The notes below the pieces were generated by a model. The model was not told the DNA's origin, searched no databases, and saw only the letters and a list, made by a program, of their open reading frames with translations. From Lasiosphaeria ovina (lineage: Eukaryota > Ascomycota > Sordariomycetes > Sordariales > Lasiosphaeriaceae), in the NCBI GenBank assembly GCA_033439765.1, contig JAULSN010000001.1:5332001-5396000 (forward strand): 64,000 nt of DNA. Direction: 5' to 3'. A program made the position numbers and the translations under genes. Shown here piece after piece: positions 32,901 to 45,775 of the stretch; within the stretch, counting starts at the first letter, position 1, and the number at the start of each line of letters is the position of its first letter.

Positions 32901-35900
32901 TCGTCGTGTGGAGCAGACCCAGCAGAGTTGGGTTGGAATTGAACGGGAAACAGCCTGCTGGGCGCCGTATGATTGGTTGCGCCACAGGGGGAGGGGGGTC
33001 GCCAGGAGGCTAAATTCGATGGCCGGTATTGTTTCGAGCTGGAGGCCCTCTCCTCTGGCGCGCCTCTTAGAAATGACCACCTTTCGGGAGGGTCGGTTCC
33101 AGCCGAGGGCAGGATGCGTGTTGATTGGAATTTCTAGTCTGTTCCATGTTGCGTGTCTCCTCCGCAAAGGCAGGTCAGGCTGCTCGGGGTCGGGGCCGCA
33201 ACGGCCACCGCAGCCTTGGCCGCCATGCTTTCATTGCATGGTTAAGGTAGATGGTAGGTTTACTGTGTAGACAGGAGATGATTTACTGAGAGGTTCCCCC
33301 CCCACATCCATCTGTCTGCCTCGCGGCAGAGACGGACGACCCCCCGCCTAGGTAATGTTGGGTTGCTCTGCGTCTTTGGTCGGCGTCACTGAACCAGCTT
33401 CTTGACAAAGTTTCTTTTCCATTATACACCCACATACATATAGTGGGTGCCGTATACTGTAGGCAATGCGCATACTCTGAGCTGGCACGGGTCCGGAAAC
33501 AATCAGCCTTCCGGTCATGTTGGGGCATCATCGAGCGTGCAAGAAGCGGGGAAAGTCTCGCCAGCGACGTTCATTGGATGCTCGGGATTGTGTGTGACAA
33601 GGCCGCATCTTTTTTGCGTTCCTGTTGTCAGCGGCTTGTTCGCATCAGAACAAAAGCATCCATCCTACAGTACTATTCCTACTCTGGGGACAACTCTCGC
33701 CGTGGAGCTGTGCGGCTGGGGAAACTGACGACACCTTGAAACAGCTGAGCTTGCCGAATGAAGCAAACTCTGGTGGAGTCCCAAGTCCAAAAACGCGATA
33801 GAGGGAAATACCAAAAGCTGAGCTTGGCTGAAGATGGGTACGGATAGGGTTGGGGGAGTACGAATAGCTGGCGTCCATTGCTACGACTACTTGGTGGGGG
33901 TTGTTCACTGCTTGCTGCTGTTGTCGTCGTGCAGAAAACGCGCAGCACTTCAGCATGCACCATCAGGTCGGCCAAGCCGTTGGCCGTCGCGAAGTGAGTG
34001 TAGATGGCAGGGACGACGGCTCACAGCGCCCAGTGGCCGGCTTTCGCTCTCCTATCAATTCCGCCGGACGAATGAGAGCCACCTACCGCGGGGCCGGCAC
34101 ACGGCTCGCAAAGGATTGGGCGGCCAGCATATGGATTTGGAGGGGAGGGGCAACCCAAAAAGTTATCTGTGGCTTCTTCGCCAGGTCCGAGAGTGCCCCA
34201 AAGCGAGTCCTGGCCAGCTGTCCGGGTTGCAGAGTGTCCAGTCGGGGGGGCAAGCAGAGGGGTGGGCTTTCCATTCGCTTTCGCGAGGTTGTGGCCGCAG
34301 CACATCGCGTCCGCCGTTCGTGGGGAGACAGAAGCTTGCTTCCCTGTGCGTCAACACCATGACAACCAAAAAAAACAACTTTGGAATGCCTACCAACCTT
34401 ACGACATACACTGGAGCTAAACCTAGCCATCTCTAATACCGAGCTATCTCCAATAGAGAGCACTGGCTGGATATCTGGTGGTCGGGCGGATTGCTCCCGG
34501 GCTGGCTGTGTCGAAGGCATTGATGAGGCTTGACGCTCTTGGGGGTTGACTGGCACAGCCCAGGCATGGATGGATCCGTGCCTGCATTTTGTGTGGGGAA
34601 AGGAGTCGCGCGACTCTGAACATTGACAACGTGGTCGACCATGCCACTGTATCATGATCAAATATAGACATCTGCCTGCACTGACCATGTCGCTACGATG
34701 ATGTGAGAGTCTCATCAGACATAGCCAGGCGCGTTAGGGTAAAAGAGACGGCGAAGAAGGGGTTGTTGGCTGCATGGGCTTCGTTCCTGAGTTGAAGACC
34801 ACCCTTGGAGTTAGTTGGCAGTCCCTGAAACCATCAGAGAGATTTGGGCGTGATGAGAAGAGCGTCACTTCCTTGGAATTCCTGGCGCTAAGTCGTCCCA
34901 GGCACTCACTCACTAAAACAGGACGCTCAAAACCCCCGTGAGTGTAAGATATGTCCAACTATGATGTGCACCAACACAACCTAGAAGGCAATGTAGGTTG
35001 CTTCTCATAGGCATCATTGCTCTTACACAAAGCCCTGCACAGCTCGTCCATGGTTACCCAGCTGTGCTGTGCCTCATACACTTCAACCTGCGTTTTTTGC
35101 GATAAATTTAACTCTAGGTTGGTACGGATACATTGATGAATGAAATTGGGGTGTTGGATGACTGATCGCGCGGCTGTGAGGAGGCCAGGCCAGCAAGCAA
35201 TCAAGCAAAGCAAAGCAACAAAGCAGCAGATGCAATGCCATTTTCGATGCGTCACTGGGCAAGGCAGGGTTTGGTGGGGACCACCCAATGACTGCAAACA
35301 TGGACCCTCCATAACAACAGCACAACCACACACAGCAGCATCAAATGAGGAAAAAATGGATGAAGTGTCTTGAGTTTATGTGACGCCACCTTTTTTTTCA
35401 CCATGACCTAACACATGGAAGCAGTGAAAGGCAAGAGGCGAAATGAAGGGGGAATGGCGGAGATGGACAAACAGCAAGTCTCTTATCATACTATCAAACG
35501 ACGAAGTTAAACTTAGTGAAGCAATAAAACGGTGGCAATTGCGACGTTCAGGGGGTCGAGCGTACTCCGTAAAGAAACTGGAATGGAAGTGGCAGAAAGA
35601 AAAGTGGTGTTCCGTGCACAGGCCGTACTCGCCCGTGGAGGAGTGGCGAGTGAGTGAGCTCGACGAACTCGCTCCCACCCCCCTTGTCTGCTGAACAGCG
35701 CCGGGCACCTCAGTTCGCCAATTATTCTCGCACTTGATGAGTGAAATTACCTACGGTAGATATTGTGTGTGAGTGAGTCGACTCATCGACGATGTGCCTG
35801 GGCAATGCCTGGGCGGCCTTGTGGTGAAAACGCCTACAGTTTTTGGCGGCCTGAGGGCGCACGCAGCATGGAAAATTACATATCAATTGCACGATCGTCT

Positions 35901-37149
35901 TCAGTGCGCCCGCTGTCTAGGTAATTATTTCATGCCACACCGAAGATGGTGGTGGTGGTGGTGCTGGATTTGTCTTGTTGGAAGATGCCGGGCAAAAAAC
36001 AACCCAAGACGCGGGATGTGTTGCCTTTGCGGAACAGGCAGCGGACTCGAAATGGAGAAAAACGAACGGGACGCTAGATGACTGTGGTGGCAGCAGCAGG
36101 CAGAGCCAGGGATCAACAGAAACAGCTTTGTGTGCTGCACTCTGCGCCTTCGCTTGGAGGCTAAGCTTATTTCGGCATGTGGGTCAAGCGCTAGACAGGG
36201 GTAAATTTGGCTTTGTGATGTCGTCCGCTCCTTGGATGGATGAACTGGCCACACAGGCGCACGAGATTTTGCCCCCGCCGCCATGCAGCAGAGGAGCCAA
36301 TCAATGCGTCGCCGATTCGCACTTATTTTCCCATCCTCTGCGAGTTGAAACTGCAAGAGCGTCTCGTCGTGGGTGAGATGGGTGCCGGACCGTCGAATCG
36401 GGGAGCGACGACAGAAATGAAGTGTGGGCAGAAGGGGGAAGGGGGGTGGGTGTGAAGACGGTGTGGCCTCGGGAGGGCAGAATGGCAGAACCAGGAGGAC
36501 AAGACAACCTCGAGATGATGGCTTCTCAAGCAGACACCGCTTAGTTTTGCCCTGTTACAATACTCCGTAGTAAGGAGTGTGCAATGCCAGTCCCCGGCAG
36601 ACTACCGTCTTGCGAGAAATCATTCGGTACTACAGTTGGGGGACACTGTGCAACAAGAGGTAGAAAAAGAACCACTCTAAACAGATAACTGACCATCACG
36701 ATAGTAGTATGCTACTGAGGTTAAGGAGGAAGCATTGGTGACAGGGTTTCCTTAGGGTTACCTGCCTTAACTCTGATTGAGGGGGACACTTCATCGCTGT
36801 TCTTGTTCTGGGGGACATTTGGAAGCAGTATGGCGTCTTGCGCGAGTTTAATCGACGACGGGAAGGTGGTGCTGCCAGTGAAAGGTGGAATGGAAGCACT
36901 TCCAGAAAAGTAAGTGGAAGGAGGGTCTGGCAACCAAGTTCCCAGCCCAGGCGGAGGCATGGATGTGCATGCACCTGCTGGCAGAGTGCAGCACTGAACA
37001 GCGCTGTGGGTTGGCTGCTGCCCACAGGGTTCACAGTCTGGCAGTCTGGCATCTCCAGCGCCCCCCATTCAAAACTGCACCGTAGCCCACCCAGCCCTTG
37101 CCGAGACGCTCCTCCTCCCCTTCTTTCCCCATCGACCACAGCAGCAGCC

Positions 37150-38416
37150 ATGATCGACTCCAAGATCTAGGAAGAAGCGACTCCAGTAGTCTGCTTGTGA
37201 GATCTGTGTATTCTCTCCCCTCTCTCGTCACATCTAGTTCATTGTATTTCTCGTTTCGTTTGGTCCACGACTTTTTCGTCTTCTTCTCTCCCGTCTCCTG
37301 TTTCTTCGATTCCAATGCTTCCCTGCCTGTTTGTCTAGACCGTTTCCCTTTCTCGCGCGGCATTCACTTGCACCCTGCGACAAAGAAGAAAAAAACCAGA
37401 CCGACAGCAGACATTCCAAACGACTTTCCGGGTCCGATACAAGAACGTCGCTCCTCTCTGGTCGACGTCTTGGTCATTTCAGCACCCGATTCTGCCGCTT
37501 GCCCACGTTACTCAATCCGGCCCTGAACAAAGAAGGCCCAGCGCCGCCCGCCGTCAAAGAAGGCCCCAACAACCAAGCACGGCTAACACTCTCCTCTCAC
37601 TCATTTTTTGCCTGCATCTCCATCCCAATACCGTGACTGCACTCGCCACAGCCCATCTGAAAAAGAGACACTTTCAGGCTTCTGTCTGGAGTAGGTCACA
37701 CCACTACAGGGCACTCCTGCCAGTTGGAGCCACCTGTTTCCCCAGCGGCAAGAGTCGGTTAGGCCCTTCGCCCTCGCCACCCCGAAACCGCGGAAGAGTC
37801 ATCGAGAAAGACCAGGGGGCCAACCCACTCACTCTGTAGCAGCACCTGAAAGGCTCCCTCGCCCCTTAGCGACCACGCGCCCAAAGAGTCACTCTATCGC
37901 TATTCGCGGGTCACCACCAGCTCGTCGCTCTCAAGTCACTTAAAAGAGCCTCGAGCTTCTAGCCACACCTTCGTGTCCGCTCCCGTACCTGCATCATCTG
38001 CAGCGCGTCTCCAGCCCTTCCTACCACCCCCGTACCGCGTTTCGAACCTCCCACATTCGATAACCCGCTCTCCGCCTAGATGGTCGCGCTCTAGCTGCCA
38101 TATATCTTCGCTCTTCCGCTCGTATCAGCGAAAGACACACACGATGCCTCTTGGGAAAACCCTCTCTGCTCCAGTCGCCGTCTCTTCTCTGTCTCCCGGT
38201 CTGATCTTTCGTGAAAAGTCGGCTTCGCGCACGTCGCTCTAGAAGTCGCCTCCCCTTTTCGACATCAATAGTTACACAGCAGTCAATGGGACTTGTTGTG
38301 GAACTTGCATCTCGATAAGGTCTTCACGATCGGCTCAGCACTTTGGTTTCAGCAGTCGACACAGCGTGACGGCGACTGGAGGCTACTGGGAGCTCACCCG
38401 CCCTCCGTAACCCAAG
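37150..38416 (+). promoter_or_regulatory. Promoter/long 5' leader of the PCL cyclin gene with possible uORFs
   Basis: The stretch is strongly C/T-rich on the plus strand, as in long leaders of fungal regulatory genes. Small ATG-started frames that end before the cyclin ATG lie at 37150-37170 (6 codons), 38144-38242 (32 codons) and 38287-38319 (10 codons). The last two are close enough to the cyclin start (38417) to be in its mRNA if the leader exceeds about 275 nt. The transcription start is not known, so uORF control is a hypothesis. Confidence 0.4.
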
Positions 38417-40572
38417 ATGAAGTGCGACGGATTCGAACCGCTCGCCTTCATCACGTCACTTTGCAATGCCCCCTACAATTCCTCTCTAGCCACCAAGGCC
38501 TCGGCCTCCTCCACATCGGTCTGGTCCGATACCTCCTCCCAGCACTCGGACGATACCACCCTGAGTGTTCCCACATCCGACTCCGACTCCTGCGACTCCT
38601 CTTGCTTTTCCGGTCCCACAAGCTCTTCGCAGTCCTCGGTAAGCTCCATTGGAAGCAGTATCTGCGGTTCTTCTGTCAAGGGCTCGTTCGAGCCTGCCGG
38701 AAGGCTGCCATGGCAGCAGCAACCCGTTTTCCAGCACTCTCAGGGCGAGCCCCAGCCCGAGCTGCCGCCAAATCCTCGACGAACTTACAACTCTGCTACA
38801 TCCCGCGGACGGCCTCCGCCTCTCGTGCGACAAGCGGACCGGAAGGTGGATTTTGTCGACAACCTCGTTGGTAAGGAAGACTCTTGCAGCCTACCGTGAT
38901 GGACATGCGCTCAAACCAAATCTGTCCAGACTCTTCCACACACATTGTTGAGGCTATCTGGCCGACTTCGTCAGTTGTCTCGCGCAATGAGGATGGAAAC
39001 AACGCCGTGTTGCCGCTGCGCACTTTCATTCAAGAAACGTTGCGCCGGTCGCGGACAAGCTATTCCACCTTGCAAGTGGCTCTCTATTACCTGATACTAA
39101 TCAAGCCGCACGTGCCGGACCATGACTTCACGATGGAGCAACCCAGCTACTGCCAAACCAGCCAGGCCGTGCAATGCGGGCGTCGCATGTTCCTTGCGGC
39201 TTTGATCCTAGCCTCAAAGTACTTGCAGGACCGCAACTTTTCGGCCCGCGCCTGGAGCAAGATATCGGGTCTCGAGACCTCTGAAATCAACCGGAACGAA
39301 ATGGCCTTCCTCCTCGCCGTTAACTGGAAGCTCCACATCACTGAACAGGTCTATAACCGGTGGACCGAGTGTGTGATGAAGTTCACGCCCTCTCAACCCC
39401 CTTCTCCCGGCAGCGGATCTCTAGGGGAGTATGAGCGGCAGTGCGAGGAGTTTCGAAATGTTATTCTCAACCTGACACCCGAATTGGATAACGTTGAGGA
39501 GCTGGCTTCGTGGTGGCCAGGTCAAGGCCTAGATAACGAAACCCCTGCAAGGTCCCTCTATACTCCACCCAACGAGCGTGTCTGCGCCTTCGGGTACGAA
39601 GCCGACATAGCCCCGACACGCAAATGCCACAGTGCTCCGGCCGTCATGGAGCCAACTCTAACCACTGTATATACGCCTGGTCGCTTGGCTCCTGCGCTGG
39701 GTCTCCTGCCTACACCGCGTCTGACGCCTCAGTCTGGCGGATTCAGCACTCCTGCTGTGGGTGCTGCGTCCTATCTCCTCGGGAAAAGCTCTTCGATGGG
39801 CTTCGCCATGGCCCAGGCCTCGTGCACCATGGCCACCCAGTCTCTTGATCGGTGGTCTCCATCATCCGTCTCGTCCCCTCAGAGCCACTTCACCCGTCGA
39901 TCGTCTCTTGCGAACTCAATCTCGACTGCGTCTTCGCCCGAATCAATGGTTTCGGACTCGTCCCGGATTTCACGCTCTTCCTCGATCTCTTCTGCTTCTT
40001 CGTCGGTTAGCGCGCCGTCATCCAAATTGGATGTACAGGCGCGATACCGATATGCGAAACTGTGCGGAGAGAGGTTTAGCTTGAGACCAACCATTGCTTC
40101 GGTTCCCGAAGTCTATGAAGAGGAATGCTTGACCGCATCGCCCGAGTCCTACACCGGCCCGGTGGGAAAGGACTTGTGCGACATGTCGCTTGAGACTCCT
40201 CGCGAGATTGACGACGCGGCGAGGGCTCTACAGGAGTTGCAGCGCAACGGTGCTATGCAACCCGCGGCCCAAACAAAGAGAGGCTCCAAGCGGAGCCGGG
40301 CGGTTTCCATCGATAATTCGCTCCAAGACAATGTTCGGGAGATGCTTGCTGGTGGATTCCTCATCAATTCGGGGTGGCCAGACACTATGGTTCGCGCGCG
40401 CACCGACTGTGTTGAGCATTCTCAGCAGATACCCGTTCGTGCTACCCTGGGAGGGAGCCACAAGCGAGTTTGCTGCTCGACGGAAGCAGCTGCATCCTTC
40501 TTGATCCCATCAATCCACCCTGCTGTCGGTGGTTATGGTGCTCCGGGGATGTGGAAAGGCATCCTCGAGTAA
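38417..40572 (+). CDS. Pho85-type (PCL) cyclin
   Basis: Partner cyclin for a Pho85/PhoA-class kinase, acting in nutrient signalling or G1/morphogenesis. Two exons, 38417-38870 and 38930-40572, encode 698 residues. The 59-nt intron (GTAAGG to CCAG) joins VDNLV to DSSTHIVEAIWP, a junction that restores the conserved cyclin N-terminal helix. A shorter AG 19 nt from the donor is too close to be used. The cyclin box follows (TSYSTLQVALYYLILIKPH, RRMFLAALILASKYLQD, WSKISGLETSEINRNE, FLLAVNWKLHI), typical of the Pcl group (Pcl1/2/5, Clg1, Aspergillus PclA). A Ser-rich N-terminus of about 150 residues and a long Ser/Pro-rich C-terminus with likely phosphorylation sites surround it. The exact subgroup is not certain. 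No close neighbour shares its function. Confidence 0.85.
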
Positions 40573-42909
40573 TTCACACGCTATCGACCTCGCACATTAA
40601 TATCACCTTACACACATGCTGAACATATCAACAACAAACATCACAACACCCCCTTGTGACACTAATCGAATTTCCTTTGTCGACCCTTTTGGGGAATGAG
40701 AATCGCGGCCATCTCGATGAGGTTTTGATTCCACAAAAACACTTCCTTGGAGACATCTAGCTCTATAGACGGCTTAGATGGCAGCCAAGAGAACGGGCCA
40801 AAAGCGCGCGTCTTTTTTGCATGCATTGTCCTGGATCCGGGGGGGAACGGCATTTGGGGAAGCTGGACTTACGGTCAATTTGATGGCGATGGCAGTTGTT
40901 GTCTTGTGTACGATGAGAAGTGGTATTATCCTTTCTTTTTAAACTTTGTTCGAACAAGCACAGAGATATCTGGCGTCTTTGCGGACGTTCGGGGGAAGGG
41001 GAATTATTAGGAGCATAATGGGGGAATCAGGCAGCAGAGAAACTGGGACGGTGCTGACGCCTTTCCACGCGGACCGGCAAGGCAGACGGTTCGCCCAGTT
41101 AACGCTCTTGCTCTCCGCCTGAGGCCTATTGCATACAATTTGGAGTTTTAGGATCCTTTTTCCAGACAAGACCTTCGGGCCCTACCTGGACGGACAACTG
41201 GATTCTAGGATCCCCGACTAGTACAGAGACGTGCGATTAGCCATACCCACAGCTAGCAGCTACCTATCTTGACACAGTCGAACTATTCGTGGTCCTCGTT
41301 TTTTACCGAATTTAATCCAGCCTCTGGTCATGCTCGGGGTCAACGATGATACTCTACGAATGAACGAACTGTGGCGCTCACACATTACTGGATTTCCAGC
41401 GCACGGTAATAACCTGTTTGGTCGCCACTCGGCCAGGTCTCATCCGGATGCTTCTGCCAGAAGAGGAGAGAGTCTTTGCCGCGGGAGGGGCGGGGCGGCG
41501 TGGTAACTATTGCTTGGGTGTCTCGGATTTTGCCTCATCGTCTCCTCCCCGCTTTCTGAATGCTAACCATGCTAGGATGTGATGTCTGCCGCCTCTTCTC
41601 TTCTCATTGCCTACTAGACACCGGGAAGCCGGAGATTCTGTTGTGGCGCCCTCCAACTGGATGAACCTCTTTGTGCTGGCAACAAACTGAGCCGTTGGTA
41701 GATGGATGAGCTGGTGGTTTGTCGGTCACGTTGTTCCCCCCGCGGCAACCCATCGGCGCCGAGTGAGTCATTCAGCAGCATCCCCAGTCGGTTCCCCCAC
41801 AGCAAACACGCTGTCCGTTTGGTCTCTGGTACCTGGTACCGGGCTCGAAGGCAAATTGCGATCAAGATGAGACATGTTGCAACTCACTGCGACCTACCGC
41901 TTAACACGCTGGTGATGATGCGTGGGAGAAGGGGCGAACAATCGATGCCAAGGCCATGGAGACGCTACCTGGTGAGAGTACGCTAGACTAGTAGTTGCTC
42001 CATCCATGGTTGGTGTTTGCAAGCTTAAAGCGCGTGCTATGAAGAAGAGCGCGCTTTTTCGTTCAGACAAGGTAGGTCAACGGTACATGTGTGTTGCGAC
42101 GGCCGTCTCTCGAGACTTCAATGTTGGTGTTGGTGGTAGTGACATGCTGGTCTAGTTGGCCGGTCGGCCGGTTGGCTGGCTAGCAGGCCCCTGACTGTTT
42201 GGTGTTGGGACGAAGACCAAGGCGTGATCACCACCACTTCAACCTTTGACATCTGATAAAGACTTGATTGAAGAATGAATGTATGACAAAATCCGAAACA
42301 ATGATTATAAAATAATAGCGGTGCTACAAAGGAAAAGAGATAATTTTCGAGATCTGTGTCCATAGTATGCTAGGTTATTTGACTCTCGTGATGCGAATGG
42401 GCCGTTGCAGGGTTAGGGTTTTGTATGGAGGATCGATTCAGGGGTGTTGTTTACCACGCCGCCACCAACAACCGTGCTACCTGGCCGGCCAACCAACTCA
42501 TGTTGCAACATCGTCTCAAATCCAGGCCGAACCCGATAGATATCCGAAGCCAACCAGTCACTAGTGCTGGGGTGGAAAGAGAACATGATATCTGATCCGC
42601 GGCTCGCTGTGTGACTGTGAGAGCCTGATACATGCCACCAGGCTTTGGCGGAACTCCAACAGAATGGAGCTGTGTTTGTGTATCTAGGAGAGGGGAGAGT
42701 GGAATACAAAAGCCGAGGTGTTCGCCATGGGAAGAGAGTCCGGACCGATGCTAGCATTGCACCTTTCCTAAGCTATTCGAAATCCCGATAAGGAGACTTG
42801 CCCGCTTCACTTCTCTCACAACGTTTGCCCCCTGCGGAATCTATTCCATTCGCCTTTTTTCTTTTTATAAAGTCTATTCTATTCTACGTACGCCTACTCG
42901 TCTATTACC
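40573..42909. other. Intergenic region between the PCL cyclin and the orphan-gene run
   Basis: No supportable gene in about 2.3 kb. The 3' UTR of the cyclin occupies the start. A GGCCGG/TGGCTGGC-rich patch lies at about 42155-42190. A lone telomere-like GGTTAGGGTT at about 42410 is not repeated. Confidence 0.5.
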
Positions 42910-43414
42910 ATGTTCAGACCCCTAATCCCAGTGATCAATGGTGTGCCGCAGGTCCAGTATGCTAATAGTGATAAAAAATTGAAGCAGTACCGCGAAATTG
43001 ATGAAAATGATGGAAAAGACGGGACAGAGGCAGAAGAGGCAGCAGAGGCAGCAAAAATTAACTAGATAACAAAAAAATTCACCTTAGGTCACCAGATGGC
43101 AGAGGAGTATGGTCGACAAATTGACATTGAAACCAGTACAACCCAAGGGCCACCGCGACTTGAATAGCAACGCCGGAGCAGCGGTGCCTACAGCACCTAC
43201 AGTACAGCCCGGACCATCTTTCAAGGTTCTCCCTAGATCTGAAAGAAGTGATAGCGCGTATTCCAAGAGCTCCTGGGACTCGAAGAGCAGTGCGAATACC
43301 TTCAACTCGACGAGCAGTGCAAATTCAAGCTCTACCTCGGGAAGCAGAGGCAACGATGGATTTTCGTTCAGGCGTCTTTTTGGTCGGCCGAGAAAGCCTG
43401 GCAGTGTGAACTGA
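42910..43414 (+). CDS. Small Ser-rich protein of unknown function (orphan 1)
   Basis: I do not recognise this protein. The firm part is the frame from the ATG at 43109 to 43414 (101 residues, MVDKLTLKPVQPKG onward). It is Ser/Asn/Thr-rich in the middle and ends in a basic patch (FSFRRLFGRPRKP). An upstream exon is possible: ATG at 42910 in ACCATG context, a donor GTATGC at 42957 and an acceptor at 43095 join in frame to give 121 residues (MFRPLIPVINGVPQVQ then WQRSMVDK). The intron would be 139 nt with ATTAACTAG as a weak branch. Low-complexity composition makes false prediction possible, but the codon pattern is regular. It is the first of several co-oriented orphan frames. Confidence 0.45.
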
Positions 43415-43943
43415 GCTTATGGAGGCGTTGGTATTGCTGGAGGTCATTTCGTGGGAGCATCTTGGAGAGCAAACTAGCTTAGATAAACAAACAAAAATGT
43501 CACGTTGTTTTTTTTTGGTTCGTCTCAAGGCTGGAGATGCATTTTCCTCGGTGATTTACCTGACCTGACCTAAACAGGGTAAGGGCTATTCCATGTTTTG
43601 AGATCGAGACCTCGAGATGACGGACATAGCACCGAAAACCTCTCTTGCTCTGGAGGTGGGGAAGGTCGCTTGAGGCCCGAGGAGGGCCTGAGGTCGTGAG
43701 TTTGACACCATGCTGTAGCGGTATCTCTTTTAGGGGAATGGGCCTAAAGTATTCGTCACGGACCCGACTGGCATTCAGCTGACGCTTTTCTTCTGTCTCA
43801 ACGTTTCCTCTTCGCAAAGGCCCATCCAAGACCACGCCCCTTTCGCGCCTCCAAGCTAGGCAACCCCCCTTGACAACCTCTAATCGCTTGCTATAACAGC
43901 TGATGAGCTCAAACTCGATCCAAGCCTAGTCGGAAGACAGAGA
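43415..43943. other. Intergenic region between orphan 1 and orphan 2
   Basis: No gene is visible; presumably the 3' UTR of orphan 1 and the promoter of orphan 2. Confidence 0.5.
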
Positions 43944-44854
43944 ATGCGACCTAGATGCTTAGAAAGAACGCTGGATCTTAATTTCCAGGTGAGGAGATTT
44001 ACATTCACCTCGCCTTCCCTACTTGTCCCCTGGGCGTGCATTTTGCTGCGGTATCTATTAACGAGACGAGGGGAGCTCTCGTGCGAAGACGTCCTTCCCC
44101 CTCAGCCAGATCATCAAGGCCAGATATCCGCCCAGTTCCTCCCCGTAGCCCGGAAAGCAGCAGAAAAAACAGCGGCGGCAACAAGCCACCCAATTCGTCC
44201 CGAACTCCCCTGCTAAAAGATCGGGACGAGTTGGTGCTGAGAAGCCGTCCCCAGGCAAATGGTAGCGAAGGTGCTGGCACGCGCCGACAAACGAACGGTA
44301 GCTTCGTTCCCCTCGGCAGATCGTCCTCCAGGGCCCGCAACCCGGAGGATGGAGCGCGAACATCACGACGCCCCAGGCGGTCCTCTTCCGTGAGCAGCAG
44401 TTCAGCAGTAAATCTGAGAACGAGATCTCGTTCCAGAGCATCATCGTCAAGGGTCACCGCACGCGAAGGCTATGGGGACACGCCCTCGGCCCTGAACCCG
44501 CCGAGTTCGCCACCCTCGCCCCCCCTGGCAGCACCGCCAAAGCGTCGCTCAACCCAGCCCGCCGCCTGCCCAGAAGTGGACGGAAGTCGCGAGATGGAAG
44601 GGTATCAAGCTCCGGCACGCACTTCAACCGTCGACAGCACGTCACCAGAAAAGGATGTGAAAAGAATCATCGAGGATGCCAAAAAGGCGGCCAGAACTGA
44701 CTTGACATTCAAGGAACGGGCTCGGCAGATGGGCGAAAAAGAGGGCAATCAATTCATAGGAAATCCGCCTGTTGTTTTAGACAAGGCAAAGGATATGAAC
44801 TGGAAAGAGGGCCAGCACTTTATGAGCTACGGCCAGGCCGGACAATGGCGATAA
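43944..44854 (+). CDS. Basic, Ser/Arg/Pro-rich protein of unknown function (orphan 2)
   Basis: Not recognised. The main frame from about 44066 to 44854 is open for more than 260 codons but has no ATG in its first two thirds, so an upstream exon is needed. The best candidate is 43944-43988 (MRPRCLERTLDLNFQ), which ends at a GTGAGG donor and joins in phase to an acceptor at 44065; that acceptor is close to its possible ATTAAC branch, so the join is tentative. The protein begins with a long disordered Ser/Arg/Pro segment. It ends with a charged, probably helical part (EKDVKRIIEDAKKAARTD, FKERARQMGEKEGNQF, DKAKDMNWKEGQHF), the most protein-like portion. No membrane segment or signal peptide is seen. 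Confidence 0.5.
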
Positions 44855-45775
44855 TGATAAAAGGACTAATTGGTGTATACTCGAGAAACAAGTAGACGAG
44901 ATAGGGCGAAGAAAACGAAGACGGGGGGAGACTTGTTCTGGCGTGAAGAAGCAAAAGGGTGCTTTTTCCTTCTTTTTTCTTTGGAAGGGGAAGATGGGTT
45001 TCCTTTTCTGCATTGTATCGCCACCGATCTGGAATGAACTTGGATGAGCAGAATGAGAAATAAAGTATCTCGCTGGACGAGGAGACTTTTCGTTTGACAC
45101 ATGGCCCCTATGGAGCAAGATGTGATATCCTAAACCGTGCGCACGAGAGTCTCTGCCGGTCGAACCCTTGCAAACACGGGCCTTGAACCAACGAATGGCC
45201 GGTGGATTTAGTTGCCAAAATCCAGTGACCAAAATCAAGGACCAGAGCTAGCAAAGAAAACAATCGAGATCTTGGTCACCTGGCAGGGCAGGAAGGTAGC
45301 CAGCTAGGGAGCGCTGGCTGGCCGGTGGGCCGGCCACGGCCCAGGCGCCAAGCAGAAATGAGAAAAAGGAGAGAGAAACCAAGGTGCGGCCATTTCAGAG
45401 ACCTGCTGGCCGGTGGAGAATGCAGTTTACTCCCATGTGGTCAACACCACAGGCGTCGGCCGGGATTGCATCATATGGTGTGGAGCATGCCGTGTTTTGG
45501 GATGCAATGCAAAAGACGGCCGGCCGCACGGGCACGGCGAACTCCGGTCCAGCAGACTCCGTGTCGGTCGAAGGACTGCAGTGCACGACGAGTATAAGAA
45601 GCCACGCATCGGCAGCTGGATGGAAAGTCATTGCTACTCAGAGCGTCCAGTACCATTTATCACCAGTCCGCTTTCTACATCTTCATCTCGCAAAGGTTTT
45701 ACGTTGAGCGTATCGATCCTCAACCTTGTTTTCTCCTTACGAGTTTGACTCCTTCGGTTCGTCAAATCAGTTGCT
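44855..45775. other. Intergenic region upstream of orphan 3
   Basis: No firm gene. It contains a GGCCGG-rich patch at about 45310-45345 and one copy of a duplicated sequence (45486-45566) about 200 bp before the next ATG. Confidence 0.5.
45486..45566. repeat. Copy A of a duplicated promoter-proximal sequence
   Basis: It starts CATGCCGTGTTT and ends in a GAACTCCGG...CTCCGT block. Copy B lies at 47531-47598; their last 24 bases (45539-45562 and 47572-47595) match at 21 positions, with transitions only. It ends about 210 bp before orphan 3. It may be a duplicated promoter element or a shared piece of a small mobile element. Confidence 0.6.

Larger units (their letters stand above)
28443..37149. 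other. Long gene-poor region (about 8.7 kb)
   Basis: Apart from the Pol III terminator and simple repeats I find no supportable gene. Open frames on both strands are short, overlap one another in several frames and show neither domain-like content nor plausible exon joins. Features seen are a purine-rich run (about 28620-28680), an ACCTACC/AGGTAGG hairpin, CCAA and GT microsatellites and scattered low-complexity tracts. It could carry long non-coding transcripts or distal regulatory DNA for the cyclin gene, which cannot be judged from sequence. Confidence 0.5.

Noticed and set aside
33834..34436. 200-codon open frame on the plus strand and overlapping frames on both strands
   Set aside because: Several frames of similar size overlap here, none protein-like; consistent with chance in moderately GC-rich spacer.
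38871..38889. 19-nt GT-AG interval at the end of cyclin exon 1
   Set aside because: Too short for a spliceosomal intron; the 59-nt choice restores the conserved cyclin sequence.
42405..42425. Telomere-like GGTTAGGGTT
   Set aside because: Only about one and a half units; no array, so not a telomere or interstitial telomeric tract.
44036..44065. GTG start of the orphan 2 frame as its true start
   Set aside because: Nuclear fungal genes rarely start at GTG, and an upstream ATG exon with a donor can be joined in phase.
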